This document shows positions 1 to 8,000 of a stretch of 24,849 nucleotides of DNA, in pieces; within the stretch, counting starts at the first letter, position 1; each line of letters begins with the position of its first letter. The translations under genes were made by a program, and so were the position numbers. Under the pieces are notes generated by a model. It saw only the letters and a list, made by a program, of their open reading frames with translations, was not told where the DNA came from and did no database searches. Source of the DNA: JBAXRT01 sp037131065 (GTDB lineage: Bacteria > Bacteroidota > Bacteroidia > Bacteroidales > FEN-979); NCBI GenBank assembly GCA_037131065.1, contig JBAXRT010000032.1:1-24849 (forward strand). The letters run 5' to 3'.

Positions 1-3000
1 GTCGGAATTCCATGCTTTCAGTTTGACGACATAAAGTCCCGGCTGTGTAAAGGTATGCGTAGGATTGAAAGCATACGAGACATTCTGCCCTCCCGAATTC
101 GGATCTCCAAAATTCCATACCACCGAATAGAGGCTGTCGCCGGCTGAATGGTTCGGGTTAATAGCATGGAACTGGGTTGGATAACCATGGCAAACCACAT
201 TGTTGTCGAAAGTGAAGTTAAATCCGGGTTTGACATAAACAGTGTCAATAATCGTATCCTTACACCCATATGTATCCGTCACAATAAGTGAGACCAGGTA
301 GGTTGTGTCCGTAACCGAAAAAGTATGCTGAGGATTGACCAGCGTTGAAGTATACCCAGGCTCAAAGATCCAGTAATGATCCGTAATGCCGGAGCCTTGC
401 CCCTGCGACAGGTCCTGGAAGTTAACCTGGCCGGCCGGACAGAAGAAGTTGACATAGGAATAATCGGCAATGGGTTTAGGACGGGCAACCACAGACATGA
501 TTACTGAATCCATGCAATCGCTAAGATTTGTAACAACCAGTTTCACGTTGAATGTACCTGAAGTAGTATAAGTATGTGTTGGGTTTTGTAAGGTGGATGA
601 ACCTCCGTCGCCAAAGGTCCAGAGCCATGACACAACAGAACTTCCCGGTGCAATGGAAAGATCTGTGAACTGCGTCACATCACCAACACAAGAGGCATCA
701 TACTCAAACATGGCCTGGGGCTTCGGATTGACAGAAACCTGGATGATCGTGTCGTGGGTGCAGTCAAAGGAGTTTGTGGTAATCAGGATTACGGAATAGC
801 TTCCCGGAGAATTATAGGTATGGGAAGGATTCTGATCAGTAGAAGTGTTTTGTGTTCCGGAAGAGGGATCGCCAAAATCCCAATTCCATGCAATAATTGT
901 ACCCGACGGTGTGGTAGAACCATCTGTAAACTGAGTGGGGCTCGAAACGCAGGAAGTTTCTGCAGTAAACTGGGCAACCGGCGCCGGATTTACCGTTACG
1001 GTTTTCGGCGGGAACACAGTATCAAGACATCCTGCAGCATTGGTGACTATCAAAGTGACAAGAAAGTCACCTCCGCTTGTAAAAGCATGCACCGGATTCT
1101 TTGCATTTGAAGTATTGTTGCTGCCGGAAGCCGGATCTCCGAAATTCCAGTCCCATGCAACGATGGCTCCGCCACCATTGGGTTGTGAAAGGTCAGTGAA
1201 CTGCAGCGGAGTCATTTTACAAGCCCCGGCGGTAAATTCGAAGTTGGCAAGTGGTGCGAACTGAATGGTGACCGGTAAAATCTTGACAGCCGTACAATTG
1301 TCGGTCGTTTTAATAGTTAGTGTAACATTATAGGTTCCTCCATTGCCGTATTTATGAACCACATTGGGAGATTGAGGGAAGGTTCTTGTCTCCTCAGGTG
1401 ATCCGTCCCCGAAGTTCCATTTCCACTCCGTGATAGACCCGTGAGGAGTCGCGGAAAGGTCCGTAAAATGTACCGAATCAGTGGAGCAGGTTGGGGAGGA
1501 GGTTGAAAATGAGGGTACAGGCTTTTCATAAACCTCAACCTGCTGTGTAACCGATTTGAAACAGCCGGAAGCAGTTGTGACCGTCAGGATGACAGAGTGT
1601 GTTCCTGAGGTTGAAAAGAAATGGATAGGATTTTTAATATTATCCTGCTGCCCGTCATCGTATTGCCATAACCACTGTGTTATATCTGCTGCAGGTGTCG
1701 ATTCATCAGTAAACTGTATTCCACTTTCCAGACAGGCCGGTGGCGCGGAAAACGCAGCTACCGGCTTTGGAAGAATAGTGATAACGTCGGTAAATACAGT
1801 CGAAACACATCCGTTGTAATCGGTAACAATCAGCGTGACAGTAAAGTTCCCGGATGTTGAAAAATCATGGGTGGGATTTTGAAGGGTTGAATAATTGTTC
1901 GAGCCGGAGCCAGCATCTCCAAAGACCCAGGAATGGGAGGCAATGCTACTGGCAGGACTTGAATTGTCATAGAAGCTGACGGTCTGTTTTTCACATTCGT
2001 ATCCGGTATAGCTGAAACCGGCAACCGGAGCCGGAATATGGTTGATTATATGACTGGTCGTCGAGACGCAATTATCAGTTGTCGTGACCGTCAGAACAAC
2101 AAGGTGCGCTGTAAGACCATCCGTATACGTATGGGAGACCACAGATCCGGTTCCGGTATTACCGTCTCCGAAGGCCCATGTCTGGCTCTGAATTGATGCA
2201 GTGGAACCGGGAGTTGCCGGAATGTATGTATCACTGTAAAAAGTAAGCGTTGAATTGGCACACGAGGGGTTGGTATAGTGGAAAAGCGCAACCGCCTTTG
2301 GGTTAACCATCACATCTTTTGTCACCTGATGTACACAACCGTTAGCGTTTGTAACCCTCAGGATAACAGAATGATAACCAGCATCAGGGAATACATATGT
2401 GGGATTTTGAACTGTTGATGTCGCTCCGCCACCAAAATCCCAATAATAGGTGAGGGCCCCGGTTGCATTCGGAGTGGAATTATCTGTGAAAGATGTAGCA
2501 TCTCCTTCACAGACAGTTGTATAATTAAAGTCGGCGACAGGAAGCTTGTTAACGGTTATTGTTTTAGGTATGGGTTGACTATTACATTGATTGGCAGTCC
2601 TGACAGTCAATGTAACAGTATAGTTACCGTCACCCGGGAAAGTATGCAGCGGATTTTGAGCAGTAGACGTATTATTGGGAGGAGAGTGTCCGAAATCCCA
2701 GGACCATCCAACAATACCGCCACCCCCGTTAGGGTCTGACAAATCCTGAAATTGAACAGGTTGGCCGGCACACTGATAGGTCCCCAGTATGGTAGTAAAA
2801 TTGGCAACAGGCGCAGGTAAAAGGTCAACATTAATAGTAATTTCATTTGTACAACCATACGTGTTGGTAACCCTGAGTCTGACAGGCCAGCTGTATGTGC
2901 CTAAAACAACAGGGAACTGATGCTGGACGTTAGGATTACCTAATGGAAAATCAATTACTTCCGGATCAGGCGTCGTGCCATCATTCCAGAACCATTCCCA

Positions 3001-5280
3001 TTTCGTGATATGATCTCCTGCACCGCCCCCGGGAACAGATTCATTGGTAAAATAAACAATATTGCCTTCACAGGTGGGGCTGGAATAAGTAAATCCGGCA
3101 GTAGGAGATGGTATGACATTAATATCCCTGGAGGTTGAATTGGTACACCCATAGATATCAGTAACTGTTAAAGTTGTAGTACGTAATCCGATGGCAGAAG
3201 CCTGATAAGCATGAGTGGTGGTAATGGGGTCATGGGTATTGGGCGATCCGTCACCGAAACTCCAGGTCCAGGATGCTATGGTAGTTGGATCCATCCCTGT
3301 TGACTGGAAGGTAATAGCCTGTCCAACACAGGCAACCGTAGGAATGGTGTAGTTAACCGGAATTACCGGGTTGATAAATACATTAATCTGAGCACTGGAC
3401 GAACAACCATTCTGATCAGTAATCGTAAGCGTCACTATGTATGTTTGGTTATTTCCTGTGAATACATGACTGGGATTTCTTAGTGTGGAAGTATTGGAGC
3501 CGGATGTCGGATCTCCGAAATTCCAGGACCATCCAACGATATCGGCAGGAAAGTTTGTTTCCAGGGGAGTGGAATAATCTTTGAAATAAACCGCTTCGCC
3601 GGCACAAGCCTGGTTTTCATGAGTATATCCTTCATCGGAATACCACTTAAAATGAGCGTAGGGAAGTGTAAAGACGTAAACATCAACCGATTTGGTGTCG
3701 ACATCAGGTCTTCCCTCATTGACTGTGCGCACAACAGTATGAAGCCCCGGGGTTGTAAAAACATGTGTCGGGCTTCCAGGAGGAGGATTGATCGGATCTC
3801 CCAATATATAAAGATCATCCGGAGTTCCATCGTCATAGTGATACCTGTCGGTATATAATACTCCTCCTGGATCAGCAGGAATAAAAGTAATACCGGAATT
3901 CTGGCATTGATAAGGTGGTGATGCAGCGAAATTTGCAGATGCCGGACCTCCGACAGTCACACTGCCTGTTATCGTTGTTTCGCAACTGCTGCCCATATCT
4001 CTTGCAGTTACTGTAATATCATAGATCCCCGGAAAAGGAAATGTTTTATCAACATGAAGCCCATTACCAGTGGTTCCATCACCAAAAGTCCAGTAAACCT
4101 GACTCCCAACAGTAGGAATGGTTGTTGCATCAAATAAAACCTGAAGGGTTGAATTGGGCCCAGGGGTCCAGATATAGCTCACTGGAGGTTTCGCATTGAC
4201 AGTAATTGTTTTTGTCTCAACACTGCTGCAGCCGTCTGTATTGGTAACTGTGAGTCTGACAAGATAATCGGCAGGAAGCCCGAAGTTCCAGGTTGCCTGA
4301 GATTGATCACTTGTACCCTGTCCTGCAAAATCCCAGAGCAGTTGATCAATCGGACTATATCCCTGATCATTACTCCCGTCGGTGAAAGTTATGTTTTCGC
4401 CTTCACAAAGCTTAGGGGGAAGATATGAATAAAATGCCTTCGGAGAGCCGCTTACAGTAACGGGGATAGTTGTTTTATACGTATTAACACACCCAAGCGA
4501 ATTTGTCACTGTAAGCGTGGGATAATAATCTCTGATCTCAGAAAAAACATGCGTGGGATCCTCAAGGGTGGAAGTGTTTTGTGAAGTGGATTTGGGGTCG
4601 TCAAAATTCCATAACCAATTGGATATGGTCCCTGATACGGGGTCAGATTGATCATAGAATTGTGTAGCCGTGCCAAGACATGCTTTCAGATTACTGAAAT
4701 TTGCAACCGGAACAGTAGGTGCAATTGTAACCGGCAATATCAAAAACTCGCTGCAACCCATCTGGTTCATGATTGTCAGCTTAACATGGTAAGTCCCCGG
4801 GGTCGTAAAAACATGATTGGTAGTGACAACCGGAGGATAGGTTGTTACGGGAGCAGGATCCGACGGATCATCAAATTCCCACAAATAATATTGAATCGGG
4901 GCAACAGCAAAGGGATCATGAGTAGGCTTGCTTCCACTGGCATCAAAATTAATTCCCTCATATAAACAGCCGACCGGAGTGGAAATGAATTGGGGATCGG
5001 GTTTGTACTTGTCAGGATCAACATACACATAATCAATGATCTGATCCGTTCTTCCCAAAGCATCTGTGATGGTAAGGGTAACAGGGTACAGACTACCTGC
5101 AATGACAGGAAAAGTAACAGATGGATTAGGCGATGTTGATGTTGGTGGGACAACGGCAGGATTGCCAAAATCCCAGAAATAGGTAATCGGATTACTCGTA
5201 TTATGAAGTGAAACATCCCCTGTAAATCCTACAACGTTATAATAGCAACCAAAAGTCGGGTCGAAGGTATAATAGAAATA
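1..5280 (-). repeat. Tandem PKD-type repeat array, about 20 units of about 266 bp
   Basis: About 20 in-frame units lie between residue 131 and the window edge. I counted them by their central aromatic motif: YFWDFGNP, YLWEFDDP, WLWNFDDP, LLWDFAGQ, VYWTFGDG, YHYDDGTP, WSWNFGDP, WTWSFGDG, WEWFWNDG, WSWDFGHS, YYWDFGGG, QTWAFGDG, HSWVFGDA, WLWQYDDG, WKWNFGDG, WDWNFGDP, WNWDFGDP, WLWTFGDG, HYWIFEPG and VVWNFGDP. Two loop classes occur: a short FGDG type and a longer FGDPxSGSxNTS type. Units are clearly diverged, so this is an old protein-level array and not a recent DNA duplication. The last unit is cut by the window. Confidence 0.88.
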
Positions 5281-5670
5281 AGCAGCCAGGTAAGGCTGGG
5301 ATGTGATATTAAGGATTGCCGGTTTGGGAGTGCAGGGATTTCCGCTGATTCCCTCCTGGAGGGTTATCGTGAAAGTTGCTACATCCGTCCAGCGCACAAA
5401 TAACTCATTAGGATTCGATGAAGATTCAATTGAATATCCGCCGGAACCGGGGCTGGTTCTTTGTACCGACCAGGAATAGGAATGTCCTGTTACATTCGGA
5501 GTAGAATACTTAACAACATTTAGCGCACTCTCACAAACAACAGCAGGACCGGTAATCATTGGTTCCGTGTCGGGACAAACCGCCAAAGGAGCATTCTGAG
5601 CCTGAATTCCCGGAATTGCTGCAACCAACAAAGTTAATAATACAATGCAGCGTAGAGATCGATAAAACAT
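1..5670 (-). CDS. Giant secreted multi-PKD-repeat protein (partial, C-terminus beyond window)
   Basis: Reading from the ATG at 5670, the frame stays open for exactly 1890 codons to base 1, so at least the C-terminal end is missing. Residues 1-25 form a signal peptide ending IQAQ, so the product is exported. Residues 26-130 look like an Ig/PKD-like segment. From about residue 131 there are about 20 tandem PKD-type units, averaging 89 residues and marked by motifs such as WNFGDP, WTFGDG, NPxH and GxYxVxLxVT. Most units have one Cys before the xxxxF strand and one in a terminal NxxGC. PKD arrays of this size are known in Bacteroidota surface adhesins and gliding or T9SS cargo proteins; a T9SS sorting domain would be expected past base 1 but is not seen. 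No catalytic domain is visible. A role in adhesion or as a surface stalk is inference. The only upstream signal is a weak promoter candidate at 5793-5800. Confidence 0.93.
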   Translation of the reverse strand, partial: MFYRSLRCIVLLTLLVAAIPGIQAQNAPLAVCPDTEPMITGPAVVCESALNVVKYSTPNVTGHSYSWSVQRTSPGSGGYSIESSSNPNELFVRWTDVATFTITLQEGISGNPCTPKPAILNITSQPYLAAYFYYTFDPTFGCYYNVVGFTGDVSLHNTSNPITYFWDFGNPAVVPPTSTSPNPSVTFPVIAGSLYPVTLTITDALGRTDQIIDYVYVDPDKYKPDPQFISTPVGCLYEGINFDASGSKPTHDPFAVAPIQYYLWEFDDPSDPAPVTTYPPVVTTNHVFTTPGTYHVKLTIMNQMGCSEFLILPVTIAPTVPVANFSNLKACLGTATQFYDQSDPVSGTISNWLWNFDDPKSTSQNTSTLEDPTHVFSEIRDYYPTLTVTNSLGCVNTYKTTIPVTVSGSPKAFYSYLPPKLCEGENITFTDGSNDQGYSPIDQLLWDFAGQGTSDQSQATWNFGLPADYLVRLTVTNTDGCSSVETKTITVNAKPPVSYIWTPGPNSTLQVLFDATTIPTVGSQVYWTFGDGTTGNGLHVDKTFPFPGIYDITVTARDMGSSCETTITGSVTVGGPASANFAASPPYQCQNSGITFIPADPGGVLYTDRYHYDDGTPDDLYILGDPINPPPGSPTHVFTTPGLHTVVRTVNEGRPDVDTKSVDVYVFTLPYAHFKWYSDEGYTHENQACAGEAVYFKDYSTPLETNFPADIVGWSWNFGDPTSGSNTSTLRNPSHVFTGNNQTYIVTLTITDQNGCSSSAQINVFINPVIPVNYTIPTVACVGQAITFQSTGMDPTTIASWTWSFGDGSPNTHDPITTTHAYQASAIGLRTTTLTVTDIYGCTNSTSRDINVIPSPTAGFTYSSPTCEGNIVYFTNESVPGGGAGDHITKWEWFWNDGTTPDPEVIDFPLGNPNVQHQFPVVLGTYSWPVRLRVTNTYGCTNEITINVDLLPAPVANFTTILGTYQCAGQPVQFQDLSDPNGGGGIVGWSWDFGHSPPNNTSTAQNPLHTFPGDGNYTVTLTVRTANQCNSQPIPKTITVNKLPVADFNYTTVCEGDATSFTDNSTPNATGALTYYWDFGGGATSTVQNPTYVFPDAGYHSVILRVTNANGCVHQVTKDVMVNPKAVALFHYTNPSCANSTLTFYSDTYIPATPGSTASIQSQTWAFGDGNTGTGSVVSHTYTDGLTAHLVVLTVTTTDNCVSTTSHIINHIPAPVAGFSYTGYECEKQTVSFYDNSSPASSIASHSWVFGDAGSGSNNYSTLQNPTHDFSTSGNFTVTLIVTDYNGCVSTVFTDVITILPKPVAAFSAPPACLESGIQFTDESTPAADITQWLWQYDDGQQDNIKNPIHFFSTSGTHSVILTVTTASGCFKSVTQQVEVYEKPVPSFSTSSPTCSTDSVHFTDLSATPHGSITEWKWNFGDGSPEETRTFPQSPNVVHKYGNGGTYNVTLTIKTTDNCTAVKILPVTIQFAPLANFEFTAGACKMTPLQFTDLSQPNGGGAIVAWDWNFGDPASGSNNTSNAKNPVHAFTSGGDFLVTLIVTNAAGCLDTVFPPKTVTVNPAPVAQFTAETSCVSSPTQFTDGSTTPSGTIIAWNWDFGDPSSGTQNTSTDQNPSHTYNSPGSYSVILITTNSFDCTHDTIIQVSVNPKPQAMFEYDASCVGDVTQFTDLSIAPGSSVVSWLWTFGDGGSSTLQNPTHTYTTSGTFNVKLVVTNLSDCMDSVIMSVVARPKPIADYSYVNFFCPAGQVNFQDLSQGQGSGITDHYWIFEPGYTSTLVNPQHTFSVTDTTYLVSLIVTDTYGCKDTIIDTVYVKPGFNFTFDNNVVCHGYPTQFHAINPNHSAGDSLYSVVWNFGDPNSGGQNVSYAFNPTHTFTQPGLYVVKLKAWNSD

Positions 5671-5792
5671 AGGTGTGGAGTTTATGCGTTTTCCATAATT
5701 TTGTTATACTGATAAAATGGACAAAAGTTTCGGCGCTCAGGTTGCCCGGAGTCCTGTATTTTTAAGATTTATCTGTGAAAATCCTTAATCAA

Positions 5793-5800
5793 CAAAAATA
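5793..5800 (-). promoter_or_regulatory. Candidate -7 element for the giant PKD gene
   Basis: The minus strand reads TATTTTTG, matching the Bacteroidota -7 consensus TAnnTTTG. No TTTG or TTG is found at the expected distance upstream, and the element lies about 120 bases before the ATG, so it is only a candidate in an AT-rich stretch. Confidence 0.3.
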
Positions 5801-5876
5801 ACAAATTTTTAATAAGGGGTGGTGTAAAATAACTTTTTACCCTAACAAACAATTTTCCCGGACAGGTAAACTTTCT

Positions 5877-5906
5877 TTTGTTATTAAAATAAACCGATTA
5901 TTTTTG
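5877..5906 (+). promoter_or_regulatory. Bacteroidota-type promoter for the small lipoprotein gene
   Basis: TTTG at 5877-5880 and TATTTTTG at 5899-5906 are separated by 18 bases. This fits the primary sigma factor consensus of Bacteroidota (TTTG or TTG, 17-23 bases, TAnnTTTG). Transcription would start near 5911-5913 and leave a leader of about 100 bases before the ATG at 6014. Confidence 0.6.
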
Positions 5907-5908
5907 CA

Positions 5909-6011
5909 GGGGTTATGACACCGGGGAGTGAATCGTTTTGCATTAATTGAAGCAACCGCATAACCATATTTGGTGTCTATTCCAATTAATAGGACAAATT
6001 AAGTAAACCCC
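5909..6011 (+). other. Candidate structured 5' leader with alternative pairings
   Basis: Four complementary segment pairs lie between the predicted transcription start and the ATG at 6014: GGGGTT 5909-5914 with AACCCC 6006-6011; GGTTATG 5911-5917 with CATAACC 5959-5965; ACACC 5918-5922 with GGTGT 5972-5976; ATTAATTG 5942-5949 with CAATTAAT 5983-5990. The first two exclude each other, and the second and third together would make an H-type pseudoknot. The AACCCC strand lies just before the start codon. Short complements arise by chance in AT-rich DNA, and the first pair depends on the exact transcript start. No known riboswitch class is recognised. Confidence 0.22.
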
Positions 6012-6013
6012 AG

Positions 6014-6325
6014 ATGAAAAAGATCCATCTCCTCTTAGTATTGGCGACCATCCTTATCGTCATCGCCGCCTGCACCAAAAAAACTCAGGAACCCTGCAAC
6101 GGAAATGGGACCCTTTATCTGGAAAATAAACTGGATTCAGCTGCCACCATCCTTATTGTACAGACCCATAACACCTTCACGCTTGAAAAGGATTATATGC
6201 AGATCTTCGACCTTCCCGGAAATCAGCCTTATGAGATCAAGGTGACAGGGAAGGGATACTACCTCGATACGACCTTCATGATCCTTCCTTGCGATAATAA
6301 ACTGGTGATCTTCCAGGAACGCTAA
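6014..6325 (+). CDS. Small lipoprotein of unknown function
   Basis: This 103-aa protein starts MKKIHLLLVL and has a lipobox VIAAC with the lipidated Cys at residue 20, so a membrane lipoprotein is expected. The mature part of about 84 residues looks like a small beta-sandwich: alternating strands such as GTLYLENKL, ATILIVQTHN, YEIKVTGKGYY and NKLVIFQER. Two further cysteines (in EPCNG and LPCDN) could form a disulfide. I do not recognise the family. It has its own promoter (5877-5906) and a long leader, and its stop codon lies 20 bases from the stop of the convergent gene at 6346. The neighbourhood is of secreted proteins, but nothing ties it to a particular partner. Confidence 0.82.
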   Translation: MKKIHLLLVLATILIVIAACTKKTQEPCNGNGTLYLENKLDSAATILIVQTHNTFTLEKDYMQIFDLPGNQPYEIKVTGKGYYLDTTFMILPCDNKLVIFQER

Positions 6326-6345
6326 GTGAAATTTTCATTCACCGG

Positions 6346-7917
6346 TTATCTTTCGAAACGGATCTTGTTAAGGTAAAAAACCAGCCGTTTGTTGTTTTTA
6401 TCCAGGGCAATATTCTTGATCTCCTGGTATCCATAACACAGGAAGTAATTCCCGTACCATTGTACCATCCTGCTTCTGGATTCAGCAAGCAGTTTATCAT
6501 TTGAATACATAAGGTCGAGCGGGGAAAAGTCGAGTTTTTCTACAATATTCCCTTCCCTGATGATCTTCGAGCCGATCTTTCCGTCGCTCAGGTAGCTTAG
6601 CACCAGTTCATCACCGGCCGGAAAAATGGTCACCTTCGGATCCAGTTCAAAAGATTCCAGGTTTCGGATCTCCAGTGTATTGTCCCATAAAAGTTTGCCG
6701 TTCCTGTCAAAAGCAGCGATCAGGGCATTCGTGTAGCGGTACCCGTCAAACACGGAATAGGAGTTGGAATAGGGCCTTCCGTAATAATCGAAATCGGTGT
6801 AATTCTCGGTGCGGTACTGCGGATAATAAAACTCCGTAAGCAGCAGGTAATTATCCTTCCAACGAGTGATCTTATGAAGGATCATGGTGAAATCCAGGGA
6901 ATATTCGCCGATGTTTTTGTTCTTTTTTAATGCCTTTTTCTTCAGGCTGAGGATATCCTTTTCACTAAGAAGGTTGTTGACACTTTTCAGTTCAAGGTAA
7001 TTGGAAAAGGTTGTCTCCTTCTGAGCCCCGTTTTCAATAATACAGGAGAAAAGTCCGGAAGATTCCTCAATGACTTTCATCTTTTGCCCCGAACCGGATG
7101 AGGGAATCGCGTAAGCCCCAAAGATCATCTCCGATCCGCCATCGCGCCTGCATACTTCAAAATTCGTCAGATCATAGCCGGTGTTTCCGGGTGTGACAAG
7201 CACTTCGTTCCTGATATTGCCAACCGTGTCATACCTGACAAGGTAGTGCTCCCACAATTTCTTGGTTACCTGCCGGCTGACAACCGCCCTGACACTTATG
7301 CCTGTTGTGTCGACCGACATCCACCGCATCAGGATATAGCTTCCCTTACCGAGGACAAACTGCTGCCGGCTTCCTTTGTTCATGTTCAGGAACATGAGCT
7401 GACCGGGATCACTTTTCGACTGAAGCCCCAGCCAGGCCATCCCCCATTCGGATCCGAAAAAAGTCACCTCTGTATTGGCAGGAAGGACCGTTGAATTGAG
7501 AATGAAGGTTCCCTTCCTGAGGATCACCCTCAGAATCTGGATCGTAGGTTCAGCTCCTTTGCTTTTTCCTGAACCCGAGAACAACAGGGTAAGGGTATCA
7601 TGCCGGAGCACGGAGAAACGGAAATCCAGTGTGGAAAGAAGGGGAATGCTTTTCACCCAGAGCGATTGCAGGTCTTTGTCATAGAAAGAAAAATACCAGC
7701 GGGTCTTTATCTCCTCAACCGTTTCAAGGCTTTTAAAGAAGAGGATTGCACCGCTCGAGTCGCAGGTTATGATGCGGTAGGTTTCGTTGTCGGATTTCGC
7801 AGGTATTTCGATCCGAAGGGGCTGATCCGGTTCAACCTCCTTGTGCTTTCTCTGTGCCTGAGAAGTAGAATAGAGGAGGAGGAAAAAAAACAGAAACATG
7901 ATCTCCCGGAACCGCAT
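6346..7917 (-). CDS. Secreted protein of unknown function, 523 aa
   Basis: The frame is open from 7977, but I place the start at the ATG at 7917. The upstream 60 bases overlap a terminator hairpin and a promoter -7 element, and the ATG at 7917 opens directly into a signal peptide (MRFREIMFLF ... STSQAQ, 22 residues). A second ATG at 7899 would also leave a usable signal. The mature protein is rich in beta strands and includes recurring patterns such as KLLWDNTLEIRN, LVLSYLSDGKIGSKII and NYLLLTEFYYP. These suggest a beta-propeller-like fold, but no family is recognised and no catalytic motif or T9SS sorting domain is visible. It is transcribed on its own, after the terminator of the T9SS pair. 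Confidence 0.85.
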   Translation of the reverse strand: MRFREIMFLFFFLLLYSTSQAQRKHKEVEPDQPLRIEIPAKSDNETYRIITCDSSGAILFFKSLETVEEIKTRWYFSFYDKDLQSLWVKSIPLLSTLDFRFSVLRHDTLTLLFSGSGKSKGAEPTIQILRVILRKGTFILNSTVLPANTEVTFFGSEWGMAWLGLQSKSDPGQLMFLNMNKGSRQQFVLGKGSYILMRWMSVDTTGISVRAVVSRQVTKKLWEHYLVRYDTVGNIRNEVLVTPGNTGYDLTNFEVCRRDGGSEMIFGAYAIPSSGSGQKMKVIEESSGLFSCIIENGAQKETTFSNYLELKSVNNLLSEKDILSLKKKALKKNKNIGEYSLDFTMILHKITRWKDNYLLLTEFYYPQYRTENYTDFDYYGRPYSNSYSVFDGYRYTNALIAAFDRNGKLLWDNTLEIRNLESFELDPKVTIFPAGDELVLSYLSDGKIGSKIIREGNIVEKLDFSPLDLMYSNDKLLAESRSRMVQWYGNYFLCYGYQEIKNIALDKNNKRLVFYLNKIRFER

Positions 7918-7936
7918 AGTGTTTGAATTGTCGGGA

Positions 7937-7944
7937 CAAAGATA
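7937..7944 (-). promoter_or_regulatory. -7 promoter element for the 523-aa secreted protein gene
   Basis: The minus strand reads TATCTTTG, a perfect TAnnTTTG match, 19 bases before the ATG at 7917 and immediately downstream of the terminator hairpin of the preceding unit. Its place between terminator and gene argues for function and decides the start codon. No clear -33 element is present, since the hairpin occupies that position. Confidence 0.5.
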
Positions 7945-7975
7945 AAAAAAAGGTCGCCCTCCTGTGAGAGCGACC
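7944..7975 (-). terminator. Rho-independent terminator of the T9SS cargo pair
   Basis: On the minus strand a hairpin with GGTCGC paired to GCGACC (7952-7975, plus further CTC/GAG-type pairing inside) is followed by eight T residues (7951-7944). It lies 25 bases after the stop of the 549-aa gene at 8001, in the right orientation to end that transcript. Confidence 0.85.
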
Positions 7976-8000
7976 ATGTAAAATCACCTGTTCTCCGGTT

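Larger units (their letters stand above)
5671..6013. other. Divergent intergenic region, 343 bp, no gene
   Basis: This AT-rich spacer separates the minus-strand PKD gene from the plus-strand lipoprotein gene. No convincing coding frame was found. It holds a -7-like element for the minus strand (5793-5800), a well-formed plus-strand promoter (5877-5906) and about 100 bases of plus-strand leader with several complementary segments (described separately). No tRNA or insertion sequence is visible. Confidence 0.7.

Noticed and set aside
18..5216. Many short minus- and plus-strand frames of 60-125 codons across the left 5.2 kb
   Set aside because: All are in other frames than the continuous PKD frame, and their products are low-complexity with no consistent domain.
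1..5280. CRISPR-like or satellite DNA interpretation of the periodic left region
   Set aside because: The period is about 266 bp, the units are diverged in DNA and conserved in protein frame, and no identical short repeats with spacers exist.
6326..6342. Small hairpin GTGAA-7-TTCAC between the convergent genes
   Set aside because: Only a five-base stem without a T tract on either strand; too weak to call a terminator.
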